From Daejeonella rubra (GTDB lineage Bacteria > Bacteroidota > Bacteroidia > Sphingobacteriales > Sphingobacteriaceae), in the NCBI RefSeq assembly GCF_900103545.1, contig NZ_FNHH01000007.1:108652-172651 (forward strand): DNA of 64,000 bases, written 5' to 3'. Within the stretch, counting starts at the first letter, position 1, and every line of letters starts with the position of its first letter. The notes below the pieces were generated by a model. That model was not told the origin of the DNA. It saw only the letters and a program-made list of their open reading frames with translations, and did not search any database. The translations under genes were made by a program, and so were the position numbers. Of this stretch, positions 25,243-34,510 are shown in pieces.

Positions 25243-26205
25243 ATGAAATTATTTTCTTCGGTAAACGATATCTCTGACCTGAAAGGTTCTGTTGAACAGG
25301 CACTGATCCAGAAGGCAGATCCTTTTGCAAATCAGAGTCTGGGTAAGAATAAAACCCTTGGACTGGTATTTTTGAATCCAAGTTTGCGTACCCGTTTAAG
25401 CACGCAAAAGGCAGCTTTGAACCTGGGAATGAATGTCATGGTGATGAATCTTGATAAAGAAGGATGGGCATTGGAGACTGAGGACGGTGTAGTGATGAAT
25501 GGCACAACGGTAGAACATATCCGGGAAGCAGCAGCCGTAATGGGTCAGTATTGTGATATTCTGGGTTTCCGTTCATTTCCTAAATTGCAGGATCGTGAGG
25601 AAGATTATAGCGAAGGTCTGTTCAATAAGTTCGTTAAGTTTAGTGGTGTTCCTGTGATCTCTCTGGAGAGCGCAACCCTGCACCCTTTACAGAGCTTTGC
25701 CGATCTGATCACCATCGAAGAAAATAAAAGGACTGCGAAGCCTAAAGTGGTATTAACCTGGGCGCCTCATGTGAAATCTTTGCCCCAGGCTGTTCCTAAT
25801 TCTTTTTCGGAGTGGATGTGCAGAGCACAGGCTGAGGGAATGCTCGATTTTGTGATCACCCATCCTGAAGGACTTGAACTCGCTGAAAAATTCACTCCCG
25901 GAGCTAAAATTGAATATGATCAGGATTCTGCTCTGCAGGGTGCTGACTTTGTTTATGCTAAGAACTGGTCTTCCTACCGTGATTATGGTAAAACTGTTCA
26001 GGGTGCAGAATCATGGATGATCACACATAAAAAGCTGGAGCAAACCAAAGTAGCTAAAGTAATGCATTGTCTGCCTGTGCGTCGTGATTTCGAGCTTTCT
26101 GCCGAAGTGCTGGATGGTCCGCATTCGCTTGTGATCAAAGAAGCAGCGAACCGGGTATGGTCGGCACAAACGATACTTAAAAATATGCTTGAGGGACTGA
26201 AATGA
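25243..26205 (+). CDS. argF': N-succinylornithine-type carbamoyltransferase (ArgF')
   Basis: 320 residues, clearly of the acylornithine carbamoyltransferase branch rather than ordinary OTCase: carbamoyl-phosphate loop NPSLRTRLST (45-54), then VVMNGTTVEHIREAAAVMGQ (83-102), and HCLPVRRDFE near the end. In this branch residue 90/92 decides the acyl group: Glu92 in Xanthomonas N-acetylornithine enzyme, Pro90 in the Bacteroides fragilis N-succinylornithine enzyme, and mutating Glu92 to Ala, Ser, Pro or Val is reported (from memory) to switch it to succinylornithine. The residue here is Val90, so N-succinylornithine is the likely substrate. It overlaps argB by 4 bp. Confidence 0.9.
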   Translation: MKLFSSVNDISDLKGSVEQALIQKADPFANQSLGKNKTLGLVFLNPSLRTRLSTQKAALNLGMNVMVMNLDKEGWALETEDGVVMNGTTVEHIREAAAVMGQYCDILGFRSFPKLQDREEDYSEGLFNKFVKFSGVPVISLESATLHPLQSFADLITIEENKRTAKPKVVLTWAPHVKSLPQAVPNSFSEWMCRAQAEGMLDFVITHPEGLELAEKFTPGAKIEYDQDSALQGADFVYAKNWSSYRDYGKTVQGAESWMITHKKLEQTKVAKVMHCLPVRRDFELSAEVLDGPHSLVIKEAANRVWSAQTILKNMLEGLK

Positions 26206-27023
26206 AACCTTTATATGTTATAAAAATTGGCGGAAACGTTATTGATGATCCGGAAAATCTTAAGAGTTTTTTGTCGGACTTCTCTGCATTGAAAGGCGAT
26301 AAGATTCTGATACATGGTGGTGGTAAAATTGCCACTAAGCTTTCGAGGGACCTGGGTATCAAAGCAAAATTGATCGAAGGGCGCCGGGTAACTGATGGAG
26401 AGACCCTGAAGGTTGTAACAATGGTTTATGGCGGATTGATCAATAAAAATATTATTGCAGCACTCCAGAATGATCAATGTAACGCAATCGGACTGACGGG
26501 GGCGGATGGAAACTTTATACGTGCAAAAAAGCGTCCCCTGGTAGAGGTTTATTCAGAAGAAAAGGGTGCCAAAATAAATATTGATTATGGTTTTGTAGGT
26601 GATCTGGATGATACTTCGGTAGATTCAGAAGCACTCTATAAACTGCTGGAAGCGGGTTTTACCCCTGTTTTTTCTGCGATCACTCATGATGGTAAAGGGC
26701 AGCTTCTTAATACCAATGCTGATACAATTGCTTCTGTATTAGCGGTTTCCATGGCAAAGTTCTATGAAACATCACTTATCTATTGTTTCGAAAAGGCAGG
26801 TGTGCTTATGGATGTGGAAGATGAAAGCTCCCTGATCAGATCGATAGATCCGCCATACTATCATGAATTGAAGAGGCAGGGAATCATAAACGAAGGCATG
26901 ATACCCAAGCTGGATAATGCTTTTGAAGCTATTAAACAGGGATTGAAAGAGGTTTGTATTGGAAAATCAGACTCCCTATCCTTATTGAATGAACATAATT
27001 TTGGTACCAGGTTAACTAAGTAA
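26202..27023 (+). CDS. argB: N-acylglutamate kinase
   Basis: 273 residues of the amino acid kinase family. The ATP/phosphate glycines are in VIKIGGNVIDDP (residues 6-17) and ILIHGGGKIA (about 30-39); LTGADGNFIRAKKR and NTNADTIASVLAV complete the substrate site. It phosphorylates N-acetyl- or N-succinylglutamate. It lacks the N-terminal helix typical of arginine-inhibited hexameric kinases, so feedback may act elsewhere. ATGA overlap with argF' upstream; 1 bp to proC downstream. Confidence 0.93.
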   Translation: MKPLYVIKIGGNVIDDPENLKSFLSDFSALKGDKILIHGGGKIATKLSRDLGIKAKLIEGRRVTDGETLKVVTMVYGGLINKNIIAALQNDQCNAIGLTGADGNFIRAKKRPLVEVYSEEKGAKINIDYGFVGDLDDTSVDSEALYKLLEAGFTPVFSAITHDGKGQLLNTNADTIASVLAVSMAKFYETSLIYCFEKAGVLMDVEDESSLIRSIDPPYYHELKRQGIINEGMIPKLDNAFEAIKQGLKEVCIGKSDSLSLLNEHNFGTRLTK

Positions 27024-27024
27024 T

Positions 27025-27840
27025 ATGAGCACATCGAAGAAAACAGCAATTTTAGGAAGCGGTAATATTGGTATGTCACTGGCTAAAGGCCTGGTGAAAT
27101 CTGATTATTGCCTCCCCGGAGATATTACACTCACACGTCGTAATGTTCAGCATTTAGCGGCACAGGAACAGCAGGGTTTCAAGGTGAGCGATGATAATTT
27201 TGCAGCTGTTGCTGATTCCACAGTAGTTATTCTTGCTGTATTACCTCAGCAACTCAATATTTTGCTGGATAAGATCGCAGGGGCTATTGATCCTGCCAGG
27301 CATCTGGTGATCTCAGTGATCTCCGGAGTTAGCTGTGCGGATATCCGTGCAAAACTGGGAAACGATGTTCAGGTGGTTCGGGCAATGCCTAATACAGCCA
27401 TTGCAATCGGTGAGTCAATGACCTGTATCGCATCAGATAATGCAGAGGCTGAAAATATTGCAGAGGTTACAAAAATGTTCAAAACAGTAGGTGAAGTGAT
27501 CAAGATCAATGAAGACCTGATGACTTCTGCGACTGCTTTATGTGCATGTGGAGTGGCTTTCTTTTTGAGAGCTGTTCGTGCTGCATCGCAGGGAGGTGTG
27601 GAAATCGGTTTTCATGCTGATGAAGCACTCAGAATGGCGGCTCAGACTGCCAAAGGAGCAGCTTCTCTGTTGTTGGAGTTGAATAGTCATCCTGAGCAGG
27701 AGATCGATAAGGTTACGTCTCCAAAAGGTTGTACCATCGCCGGATTGAACGAAATGGAACACCAGGGCTTTAGTTCATCGATGATTAAAGGAATTAAATT
27801 ATCGGCACAGAAGGCCGGTGAATTATATACAAAGGAATAA
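27025..27840 (+). CDS. proC: Pyrroline-5-carboxylate reductase
   Basis: 271 residues. The dinucleotide-binding motif ILGSGNIGMSLAKGLV is at the N-terminus and the C-terminal dimer helices contain AAQTAKGAASLLLE and TSPKGCTIAGLNEMEHQGF, the ProC signature. It makes proline from pyrroline-5-carboxylate using NAD(P)H. Its place inside the arginine operon links proline and arginine supply, both from glutamate. Spacing is 1 bp from argB and 5 bp to argE. Confidence 0.94.
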   Translation: MSTSKKTAILGSGNIGMSLAKGLVKSDYCLPGDITLTRRNVQHLAAQEQQGFKVSDDNFAAVADSTVVILAVLPQQLNILLDKIAGAIDPARHLVISVISGVSCADIRAKLGNDVQVVRAMPNTAIAIGESMTCIASDNAEAENIAEVTKMFKTVGEVIKINEDLMTSATALCACGVAFFLRAVRAASQGGVEIGFHADEALRMAAQTAKGAASLLLELNSHPEQEIDKVTSPKGCTIAGLNEMEHQGFSSSMIKGIKLSAQKAGELYTKE

Positions 27841-27845
27841 TTACC

Positions 27846-28904
27846 ATGCAGAACAAGCTCTTTGATGATAGCCTGGATCTTTTGCAAAATTTGATTAGCC
27901 TGCCTTCTATAAGCAAGGAAGAGGCTTTGACGGCTGAGGCAATTGATGTTTTTTTGCAGGACCGGGGAGTTAAAACCCATCGTAAGGAGAATAATATATG
28001 GGCATTTAATAAATATTATGACGCCTCAAAGCCAACAATTCTGCTCAATTCGCATCATGATACAGTAAAACCAAATCCAGGTTATACCCGCGACCCTTTT
28101 GCTGCGGATATCGAGGATGGAAAACTATTTGGCCTGGGCAGTAATGATGCGGGAGGATGCCTGGTTTCATTGATCGCTGCTTTTCTGCATTTTCATGAGC
28201 AGGAAAATTTAAAGTACAACCTATGCCTGGCAGCAACAGCTGAAGAAGAAATTTCTGGCAAGAATGGGATTGAACTGGTCGTTCCTGAACTTGGTCTGTT
28301 GGAATTCGCCATTGTTGGCGAGCCTACATTGATGGATCTGGCCATTGCTGAGCGTGGATTGATGGTACTTGACTGTGTTTCTCATGGAAAAGCTGGTCAT
28401 GCTGCACGCGAAGAAGGCGACAATGCTATTTATAAAGCAATCAAGGACATTGAGTGGTTCAGAACCTATGAGTTTTCTAAAAAATCAAGCTTATTTGGGC
28501 CGATAAAAATGAGTGTCACAGTTATTGAAGCAGGCTCACAACATAATGTTGTACCAGCTGTCTGCAAATTTACTGTTGATGTGAGGGTTACCGATGCCTA
28601 TCGGAATGAAGAGGTGCTGAAAATCATTCGTCAGAATGTGAGCTGTGATGTTAATCCGCGTTCTACCCGCTTAAAATCATCTTCCATTAGTGAAGATCAC
28701 CCGATCATAAAAGCCGGAATTGCCCTCGGAAGAAAAACCTATGGTTCACCTACCACCAGTGATCAGGCATTACTGGATATCCCATCGCTGAAGATCGGTC
28801 CGGGTGATTCGGCAAGGTCGCATATGGCTGATGAGTTCATTTATGTGGATGAAATTGAACAAGGTATTGATCTGTATATCCAATTAATTAGTAAGATTGT
28901 GTGA
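27846..28904 (+). CDS. argE: M20 deacylase, N-acylcitrulline/acylornithine hydrolase
   Basis: 352 residues of the M20 dizinc hydrolases. Metal ligands are visible in LLNSHHDTVKPNPG, GLGSNDAGGCLVS (bridging Asp), the EEE of ATAEEEISGKNG, and GEPTLMDLAI. In pathways using ArgF' the step is release of free citrulline from N-acetyl- or N-succinylcitrulline rather than deacetylation of ornithine. The gene order places it straight after proC and before a second GNAT gene. TGA of this gene and ATG of the next share one base. Confidence 0.92.
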   Translation: MQNKLFDDSLDLLQNLISLPSISKEEALTAEAIDVFLQDRGVKTHRKENNIWAFNKYYDASKPTILLNSHHDTVKPNPGYTRDPFAADIEDGKLFGLGSNDAGGCLVSLIAAFLHFHEQENLKYNLCLAATAEEEISGKNGIELVVPELGLLEFAIVGEPTLMDLAIAERGLMVLDCVSHGKAGHAAREEGDNAIYKAIKDIEWFRTYEFSKKSSLFGPIKMSVTVIEAGSQHNVVPAVCKFTVDVRVTDAYRNEEVLKIIRQNVSCDVNPRSTRLKSSSISEDHPIIKAGIALGRKTYGSPTTSDQALLDIPSLKIGPGDSARSHMADEFIYVDEIEQGIDLYIQLISKIV

Positions 28905-29497
28905 TGGCAAAAGATCTGAATGTAAGTTTGGAAAGTGAAAGAGCATTATTGCGACCTCTTACCCTGGAAGATGAACATGCTTTGCAGCAGGTTGCTGCTG
29001 ACGATTCTCTGTGGATATTTGGGCTTCAGGATCTTTCACAGCCGGGAGAGCTGAATAAATATATCCATGAGGCTATTGCTGATCGTGAGAACGGCACTTC
29101 TGCGGTATGGGTCATCATTGATAAAAAGACAAATAAGGTGGCAGGATGTACACGACTGGCAGAGATCTCCTGGAAAGACGAGCGGGGACAGATCGGCTGG
29201 ACCTGGATAGGCCGTGATTTTCAGGGCAGTGGCCTTAACAAAGAAATGAAGTTCCTGATCCTGACCTACGGTTTCGAAGTTCTGGGACTTAACCGCATAG
29301 AATTTAAGGCAGATGAACGTAATCACCAGTCGAGGCAGGCTTTGCTTGGGATTGGTGCAACCCGCGAAGGTGTATTACGGCAGCACATGAAAATTCATAA
29401 CGGATATATCAGAAACACTGTTTTTTACAGTATTTTGAAGCCCGAATGGGACACCATTAAAGAACAATATTTTACAAATTTCAAAGCGATACTATGA
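28904..29497 (+). CDS. RimJ/RimL-type GNAT acetyltransferase
   Basis: 197 residues from the ATG at 28904 (a GTG one codon earlier is less likely). RALLRPLTLEDEHALQQVAA, GWTWIGRDFQGSGLNKEMKF (acetyl-CoA loop) and LNRIEFKADERNHQSRQALL followed by GATREGVLRQ are typical of ribosomal-protein-alanine or small-molecule acetyltransferases. It is tightly packed between argE and argH (1-bp and 4-bp overlaps). Its role in arginine synthesis is unclear; it could detoxify or recycle an intermediate. It is not related closely to the GNAT at the head of the operon. Confidence 0.85.
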   Translation: MAKDLNVSLESERALLRPLTLEDEHALQQVAADDSLWIFGLQDLSQPGELNKYIHEAIADRENGTSAVWVIIDKKTNKVAGCTRLAEISWKDERGQIGWTWIGRDFQGSGLNKEMKFLILTYGFEVLGLNRIEFKADERNHQSRQALLGIGATREGVLRQHMKIHNGYIRNTVFYSILKPEWDTIKEQYFTNFKAIL

Positions 29498-30828
29498 GCA
29501 AACTCTGGCAAAAGGAAACAGAAACTGAACGGTCAGTAGAAAAGTTTACAGTTGGTAATGACAGAGAACTGGATAATCAGCTTGCAGCTTTTGATGTTCT
29601 GGGATCTTTGGCGCATACCCGTATGCTTGAAAGTATAGGTCTCCTGGATAAGAATGATCTGGATCAGGTTCAGGCTGGCTTAAAGGTTATTTTTAAAGAG
29701 ATTCAGGAAGGCAAATTCAGCATTGAAGCGGATGTGGAAGATGTGCATTCTCAGGTTGAGCTTTTGCTTACCCGCAGGGTTGGCGATGCAGGAAAAAAGA
29801 TCCATAGCGGAAGATCACGTAATGATCAGGTTCTTGTAGACCTTAAATTATTTTTCAGGAGTGAGATTCAGGAGATCGTAAAAAATACAGAATCACTTTT
29901 TGATCAGCTGATTGATCAGAGTGAAGAACATAAGAACAAGTTGCTTCCTGGTTATACGCATTTGCAGATCGCAATGCCTTCTTCTTTCGGATTATGGTTC
30001 GGTGCTTATGCAGAAAGCCTTGCCGATGATATGGAGATGATGCTTGCTGCCTGGAAGGTGTGTAATAAAAATCCATTGGGTTCTGCTGCCGGATATGGGT
30101 CATCATTCCCATTGAACCGTACCATGACCACCGAATTATTAGGCTTTGATTCGCTGAATTATAATGTAGTTTATGCGCAAATGGGTCGTGGTAAAACCGA
30201 ACGGATTCTGGCGCAGGCAATGTCATCAGTGGCAGCTACACTTGCAAAACTGGCAATGGATGCCTGCCTGTTTATCAATCAGAATTTTGCATTTATCAGT
30301 TTCCCTGATGAACTGACCACCGGATCGAGCATAATGCCTCACAAGAAAAATCCCGATGTTTTTGAACTGATCCGTGCGAGATGCAACAAGATTCAGGCTT
30401 TACCAAATGAGATCGCTCTGATGACCACCAACCTTCCATCTGGTTATCACCGCGACCTGCAATTGCTGAAGGAAAATCTCTTCCCGGCATTCAAGTCATT
30501 GAATGAATGTCTGGAAATGACAGCTTTCATGCTTCAGTCAATTCGTATAAAAGAGGATATCCTGAAGGATGAGAAATATGCTTATTTGTTTAGTGTGGAT
30601 GCGGTGAACGAGGAAGTTCTGAACGGAGTGCCTTTCCGTGAAGCTTACAAAAATGTTGGTGCAGCCATTGCGAAGGGAGAATTTAAAGCACCGGCAAGTG
30701 TAAAACACACCCATGAAGGAAGCATTGGGAATTTGTGTAATGAGCAGATCAGCGCCTCTTTTAAAGCTGTGATGACGGGTTTTAATTTTGAAAAAGTTGA
30801 TAAAGCTGTCAGTGCTTTAATTGCCTGA
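29494..30828 (+). CDS. argH: Argininosuccinate lyase
   Basis: 444 residues, fumarase/aspartase superfamily. The signature loop GSSIMPHKKNPDVFE carries the catalytic serine, HSGRSRNDQV and PGYTHLQIAMP form the other two conserved regions. It splits argininosuccinate to arginine and fumarate. It is the last arginine gene of the operon, overlapping the GNAT gene by 4 bp (ATGA). The aminotransferase gene begins 49 bp later and may be cotranscribed. Confidence 0.97.
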   Translation: MSKLWQKETETERSVEKFTVGNDRELDNQLAAFDVLGSLAHTRMLESIGLLDKNDLDQVQAGLKVIFKEIQEGKFSIEADVEDVHSQVELLLTRRVGDAGKKIHSGRSRNDQVLVDLKLFFRSEIQEIVKNTESLFDQLIDQSEEHKNKLLPGYTHLQIAMPSSFGLWFGAYAESLADDMEMMLAAWKVCNKNPLGSAAGYGSSFPLNRTMTTELLGFDSLNYNVVYAQMGRGKTERILAQAMSSVAATLAKLAMDACLFINQNFAFISFPDELTTGSSIMPHKKNPDVFELIRARCNKIQALPNEIALMTTNLPSGYHRDLQLLKENLFPAFKSLNECLEMTAFMLQSIRIKEDILKDEKYAYLFSVDAVNEEVLNGVPFREAYKNVGAAIAKGEFKAPASVKHTHEGSIGNLCNEQISASFKAVMTGFNFEKVDKAVSALIA

Positions 30829-30877
30829 CCATAAAAGAAGAATTTAATTAAAGATCCTAAGAAGATCAAAAGCAGAA

Positions 30878-32134
30878 ATGAATATATCCAGATTAGCCAA
30901 TACCCTTGAGGGTTCAGAAATTATAAAAATTGCCGGCGAGATCAATGAGCTGAAGCGTAAAGGTGAGCAGATAGCTAACCTCACTATCGGTGATTTTGAC
31001 TCCAATATTTATCCGATACCTGATGAGTTGAAGGCAGGAATTGTGGAAGCTTATAAAGATAATCAGACTAATTATCCACCTGCAGAAGGAGTAGCTGTGT
31101 TACGTGATAATGTTTCGGCATTTTTGAAAGAGCGCTTCGGTCTGGATTATAACAGTAAACAAATTCTGGTTGCCGGTGGTTCTCGTCCACTGATCTATGG
31201 CACTTTTATGGCATTAATTGATCCGGGAGATAAAGTGATTTACCCTACTCCATCATGGAATAATAATCATTACTGTCGTTTTACCGGTGCGAAAGAGGTT
31301 CCTGTGATTACATCTGCAGGAAATAATTTTATGCCTACGGCTGATGATATTAAGCCGCATTTAAAAGCCGCAACACTGCTTGCATTATGCTCTCCCTTAA
31401 ATCCAACCGGAACCATGTTTGCAAAGAAGGATCTGGAAGAGATCTGTGACCTGGTAATTGAAGAGAATAAGAGTCGTGCTGCTGATGAAAAACCTTTGTA
31501 TATTATGTATGATCAGATCTACTCTCTTCTGACCTTTGGAGAGCATTTTCATTATGATCCGGTAAGCCTCAGACCTGAGTTAAAAGACCATGTTATTTAT
31601 ATTGATGGTATTTCTAAATGTCTTGCTGCAACAGGAGTACGTGTTGGATGGGCTTTTGGTCCCGAGCATGTAATAGACAAAATGAAAACTATTGTAGGTC
31701 ATGTTGGAGCCTGGGCACCAAAGCCAGAACAGGTTGCAACAGCTAAATTTCTGACCCAGCCAGTTGAATTAAACGTCTACCTGACAAATTTCAAAGCAAA
31801 GGTTCAAATGAGTTTAGACGCTCTTTATCAGGGAATGATTCAGATGAAGGCTGATGGTTTCGCTGTGGATGCCATTAACCCTATGGGGGCCATTTATCTA
31901 ACAGTGAAGGTTGATTATATCGGAAAAACTACACCTGAAGGAGAGGTTTTAAAAAATAGTGCGGAAGTGAACTTCTATCTTATCAAAGAGGCCAAAATGG
32001 GCATAGTTCCATTTTCAGCATTCGGTACAGACAATAGCGTGAATTGGTTCAGAGCATCTGTTGGTGGTTGTTCTCTTGATGATATCCAGCAAATGATCCC
32101 AAGAATGAGATTGGCGCTTAGCAAGTTGAAATAA
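30878..32134 (+). CDS. Class I/II PLP-dependent aminotransferase
   Basis: 418 residues of fold type I. LCSPLNPTGTMFAKKDLEEI is the cofactor-contact strand and Lys247 in YIDGISKCLAATGVRVGWAF is the PLP lysine, followed by the phosphate-binding Arg region. The best family match is the aspartate/aromatic aminotransferase group of Bacteroidota. It follows argH by 49 bp in the same orientation and could supply aspartate or recycle glutamate for the pathway. A long palindrome (32139-32224) begins right after its stop. Confidence 0.85.
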   Translation: MNISRLANTLEGSEIIKIAGEINELKRKGEQIANLTIGDFDSNIYPIPDELKAGIVEAYKDNQTNYPPAEGVAVLRDNVSAFLKERFGLDYNSKQILVAGGSRPLIYGTFMALIDPGDKVIYPTPSWNNNHYCRFTGAKEVPVITSAGNNFMPTADDIKPHLKAATLLALCSPLNPTGTMFAKKDLEEICDLVIEENKSRAADEKPLYIMYDQIYSLLTFGEHFHYDPVSLRPELKDHVIYIDGISKCLAATGVRVGWAFGPEHVIDKMKTIVGHVGAWAPKPEQVATAKFLTQPVELNVYLTNFKAKVQMSLDALYQGMIQMKADGFAVDAINPMGAIYLTVKVDYIGKTTPEGEVLKNSAEVNFYLIKEAKMGIVPFSAFGTDNSVNWFRASVGGCSLDDIQQMIPRMRLALSKLK

Positions 32135-32138
32135 GGCT

Positions 32139-32224
32139 AACACAATAATTTCACCCCTTCAGGGTTCTGGTTTTAGCTCTGAAAAGACTGAGCATAAACC
32201 CCGAAGGGGTGAAATTATTGTGTT
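32139..32224. repeat. Long palindromic element (MITE/REP-like) between convergent genes
   Basis: Perfect 22-bp arms (32139-32160 and 32203-32224; outer part AACACAATAATTTCACCCC) enclose a second stem made from GGTTT..GCTC and GAGC..AAACC, so the whole 86 nt folds as one long hairpin. It fills the gap between two convergent genes and its right arm includes two bases of the YXWGXW stop codon. It can serve as a two-way terminator; its length and compound structure suggest a non-autonomous repeat rather than a plain terminator. Confidence 0.7.
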
Positions 32225-33554
32225 ATTGAACTCTTCCTGGTCTGCCTTCGTTTCTGCTGCTTCGTTCACCATTGGAAGGTGAATTTCCCCGACTTGGCTC
32301 ATCTCTTTGTACTCTGTTATTTTGAGAAGGTGCCTGACGGGATTCCTGACCAGACGACCTTTGTTCTCTCGATGCAGGTGAAGCCTGTGACTCACGCGGA
32401 ACATTGTTTCTGCTTGGTTCATCCCTTTGCGCTCGGCTATTTTGAGAAGGTGCCTGACGGGATTCCTGACCTGATGACCTTTGTTGTCTTTCAGGAGCCT
32501 GAACCTGACGTGGAGCCTGAGCTTGCCCTGTCCTTTCCGGCCTCGATGCAGGTGACGCCTGTGACTCACGCGGAGCTTGTTGCTGACGCTCAGTTATAGA
32601 TCCGGATTGTCCTCCCTGACGAGTTTGGTTGCCGCGAATATCCTGATTATCATAGGTTCTGTCAGATCGTTGTGAAGATGCCGGAATCTGCCTTGCAGTT
32701 GGCCTGACAGCACCCTGATCGTTTGGCCTTTCATTGATTGAACCTCCATCTCTGCCAGCGGTTGCTCCTCTGCCTGCTCCATTATCGGATGGACGCTGGG
32801 GCCTCGGACTATTCACTGTGCTTCCGCTACGATCCGGGTTTCTGTTCACTTCCGGCCTGTTATTGCCATTTGCATATCCCTGAGGCCTGTTATTTCTTAC
32901 CTCATTGATTCTCACCGGCTGGTGCGTTACTCTTCTGATCTCTTCAGCCCTTGGTCCGGTATAATACCTGTTTCTGTTGTAAACATAGGTGTTATTAATG
33001 ATGACCGTATTATTGTAGATATTTATGTTCCTGCGTCTGTCATAGCTTGGATACCTTGAATAATAAATAGAACGCTGAGGCACGAATACCCAGTAATAAT
33101 CAGGGATTCTCGGACCAATGTTGATATTAATATTTATTCCGGGTCCCAGTGGTGCCCATCCATAATGGCCTCCTCCACTTCTCCAGCTAACCCATGCAGG
33201 CCCCCATTTTGTGTCAGGAATCCATATCCAGCCTCTGCGACTGCTATGGTGCCAGCGTCCATAATGAAATGGTGCCCAGCCCCAATCGTAATCAGATACC
33301 CAGGTATTTCCATATCTGGTCATCTCCCAATGTCCATTACTATAATAAGGTCTGAAATCATCCTGATCCACATCCGGTCGCCAAACATATCCATATTGTG
33401 GGTCATTGATCCAAACACCATAAGGAGAAAGCTCATCGTAAAAGGTTTCGAGAGAAACATCTTCATACTGAGCTTTAACTTGTGAAGGGAGCATCATGGT
33501 CAGTACCAGTAATAAACTGAACAAATATTCCGGGAATTTAATTATCGTTTTCAT
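32223..33554 (-). CDS. YXWGXW/DUF6600 protein with Arg/Gln/Ser-rich repeat tail
   Basis: 443 residues. After a signal peptide (cleaved near VKAQ, residue 28) the N-terminal domain repeats aromatic WxP/YxWGW motifs (YGVWINDPQYGYVWRP, YDWGWAPFHYGRWHHSSRRG, GHYGWAPLGPG) typical of DUF6600. From about residue 200 the chain is low-complexity, rich in N, R, Q, S and P. The last 110 residues contain two copies of a 40-residue unit (EQRSSGQESRQAPSQN ... RDEPSR), mirrored at DNA level by repeats exactly 120 bp apart (32321 and 32441). It is probably an envelope or surface protein; function unknown. Confidence 0.82.
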   Translation of the reverse strand: MKTIIKFPEYLFSLLLVLTMMLPSQVKAQYEDVSLETFYDELSPYGVWINDPQYGYVWRPDVDQDDFRPYYSNGHWEMTRYGNTWVSDYDWGWAPFHYGRWHHSSRRGWIWIPDTKWGPAWVSWRSGGGHYGWAPLGPGINININIGPRIPDYYWVFVPQRSIYYSRYPSYDRRRNINIYNNTVIINNTYVYNRNRYYTGPRAEEIRRVTHQPVRINEVRNNRPQGYANGNNRPEVNRNPDRSGSTVNSPRPQRPSDNGAGRGATAGRDGGSINERPNDQGAVRPTARQIPASSQRSDRTYDNQDIRGNQTRQGGQSGSITERQQQAPRESQASPASRPERTGQAQAPRQVQAPERQQRSSGQESRQAPSQNSRAQRDEPSRNNVPRESQASPASREQRSSGQESRQAPSQNNRVQRDEPSRGNSPSNGERSSRNEGRPGRVQ

Positions 33555-33741
33555 AGCTCCTAAAATTTAATTTGTGTATTGATATAGGGTAGAGTATAAA
33601 ATTTTGCCAAAGGTTGTATTGTAATTAATTTATTACGTAATAAAAGATCAAACGGAATGAATGATTGTCTAGTATCCAGTATTTGTAAAGATATAGCACC
33701 GTTTTGCATTGATTTTGATTAATTTGTACGAAAAACTATCC

Positions 33742-34452
33742 ATGCTTTCAGGCACTCTATATCTTATTCCCGTTCCATTGGCAGAAAATGCATCTGCAAA
33801 ATCATTTACGCCATACCTTGTCGATACCATTAATCACATTAATGAGTATATCGTTGAGAACAGTAAAACTGCACGCAGATTCCTCAAGGAGGCTGGTTTA
33901 AAAACCCCACAGAGTGAGCTAATTATACATGATTATGGCAAACATAACAGGGATGGTAATATAAACGAATTCTTTCAAGGCTTATTATCGGGTAAAGATG
34001 TTGGCCTGATGAGTGAAGCCGGTTGTCCGGGAGTTGCCGATCCGGGAGCAGAAATTGTAGCCTTAGCACATGCAAAAGGGATAAAAGTAGTTCCATTGGT
34101 CGGCCCAAGTTCGATATTGCTGGCTTTGATGGCTTCCGGTTTTAGCGGACAGAGTTTTACGTTTCATGGTTATCTGCCTATTGATAAGCTGCAGCGGGCA
34201 AATAAAGTGAAGGAATTGGAAGCTGTGGCAGAACGCCATAGCCAGACACAGATGTTCATTGAAACACCATTCCGTAATGATTCGATGCTGGAAGAGGTCT
34301 TGAAGAGTTGTAAGCCCGAAACAAGATTATGTATTGCCTGCGATCTGACATCAGAAGATGAATTCATTCAGACAAAAAGTATTAAGGAATGGAAACTGAA
34401 GGTCCCGCAATTACATAAACGGCCTGCTATATTTCTATTGTTTAAGAAATAG
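33742..34452 (+). CDS. RsmI-like tetrapyrrole-methylase-fold SAM methyltransferase
   Basis: From the ATG at 33742 (236 aa) it begins MLSGTLYLIPVPLAENASAK. The core GLMSEAGCPGVADPGAEIVA and VPLVGPSSILLALMASGFSG are the RsmI/tetrapyrrole methylase motifs for SAM binding. Canonical RsmI (2'-O-methylation of C1402 in 16S rRNA) is longer; this short Bacteroidota form, with the inserted FLKEAGLKTPQSELIIHDYG helix region, is often annotated only as SAM-dependent methyltransferase. Substrate not proven. An upstream in-frame ATG at 33709 lacks conserved sequence after it. Confidence 0.8.
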   Translation: MLSGTLYLIPVPLAENASAKSFTPYLVDTINHINEYIVENSKTARRFLKEAGLKTPQSELIIHDYGKHNRDGNINEFFQGLLSGKDVGLMSEAGCPGVADPGAEIVALAHAKGIKVVPLVGPSSILLALMASGFSGQSFTFHGYLPIDKLQRANKVKELEAVAERHSQTQMFIETPFRNDSMLEEVLKSCKPETRLCIACDLTSEDEFIQTKSIKEWKLKVPQLHKRPAIFLLFKK

Positions 34453-34510
34453 TTAAGAAGAGTAATTCGTGCTTAGTTGTTTGATTGTTCGATTTGATGA
34501 CAACATTAAC

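Noticed and set aside
32159..32569. 136-codon minus-strand frame rich in His and Arg
   Set aside because: It is an alternate frame of the repetitive tail of the YXWGXW gene and continues through the palindrome; composition is a by-product of the repeats.
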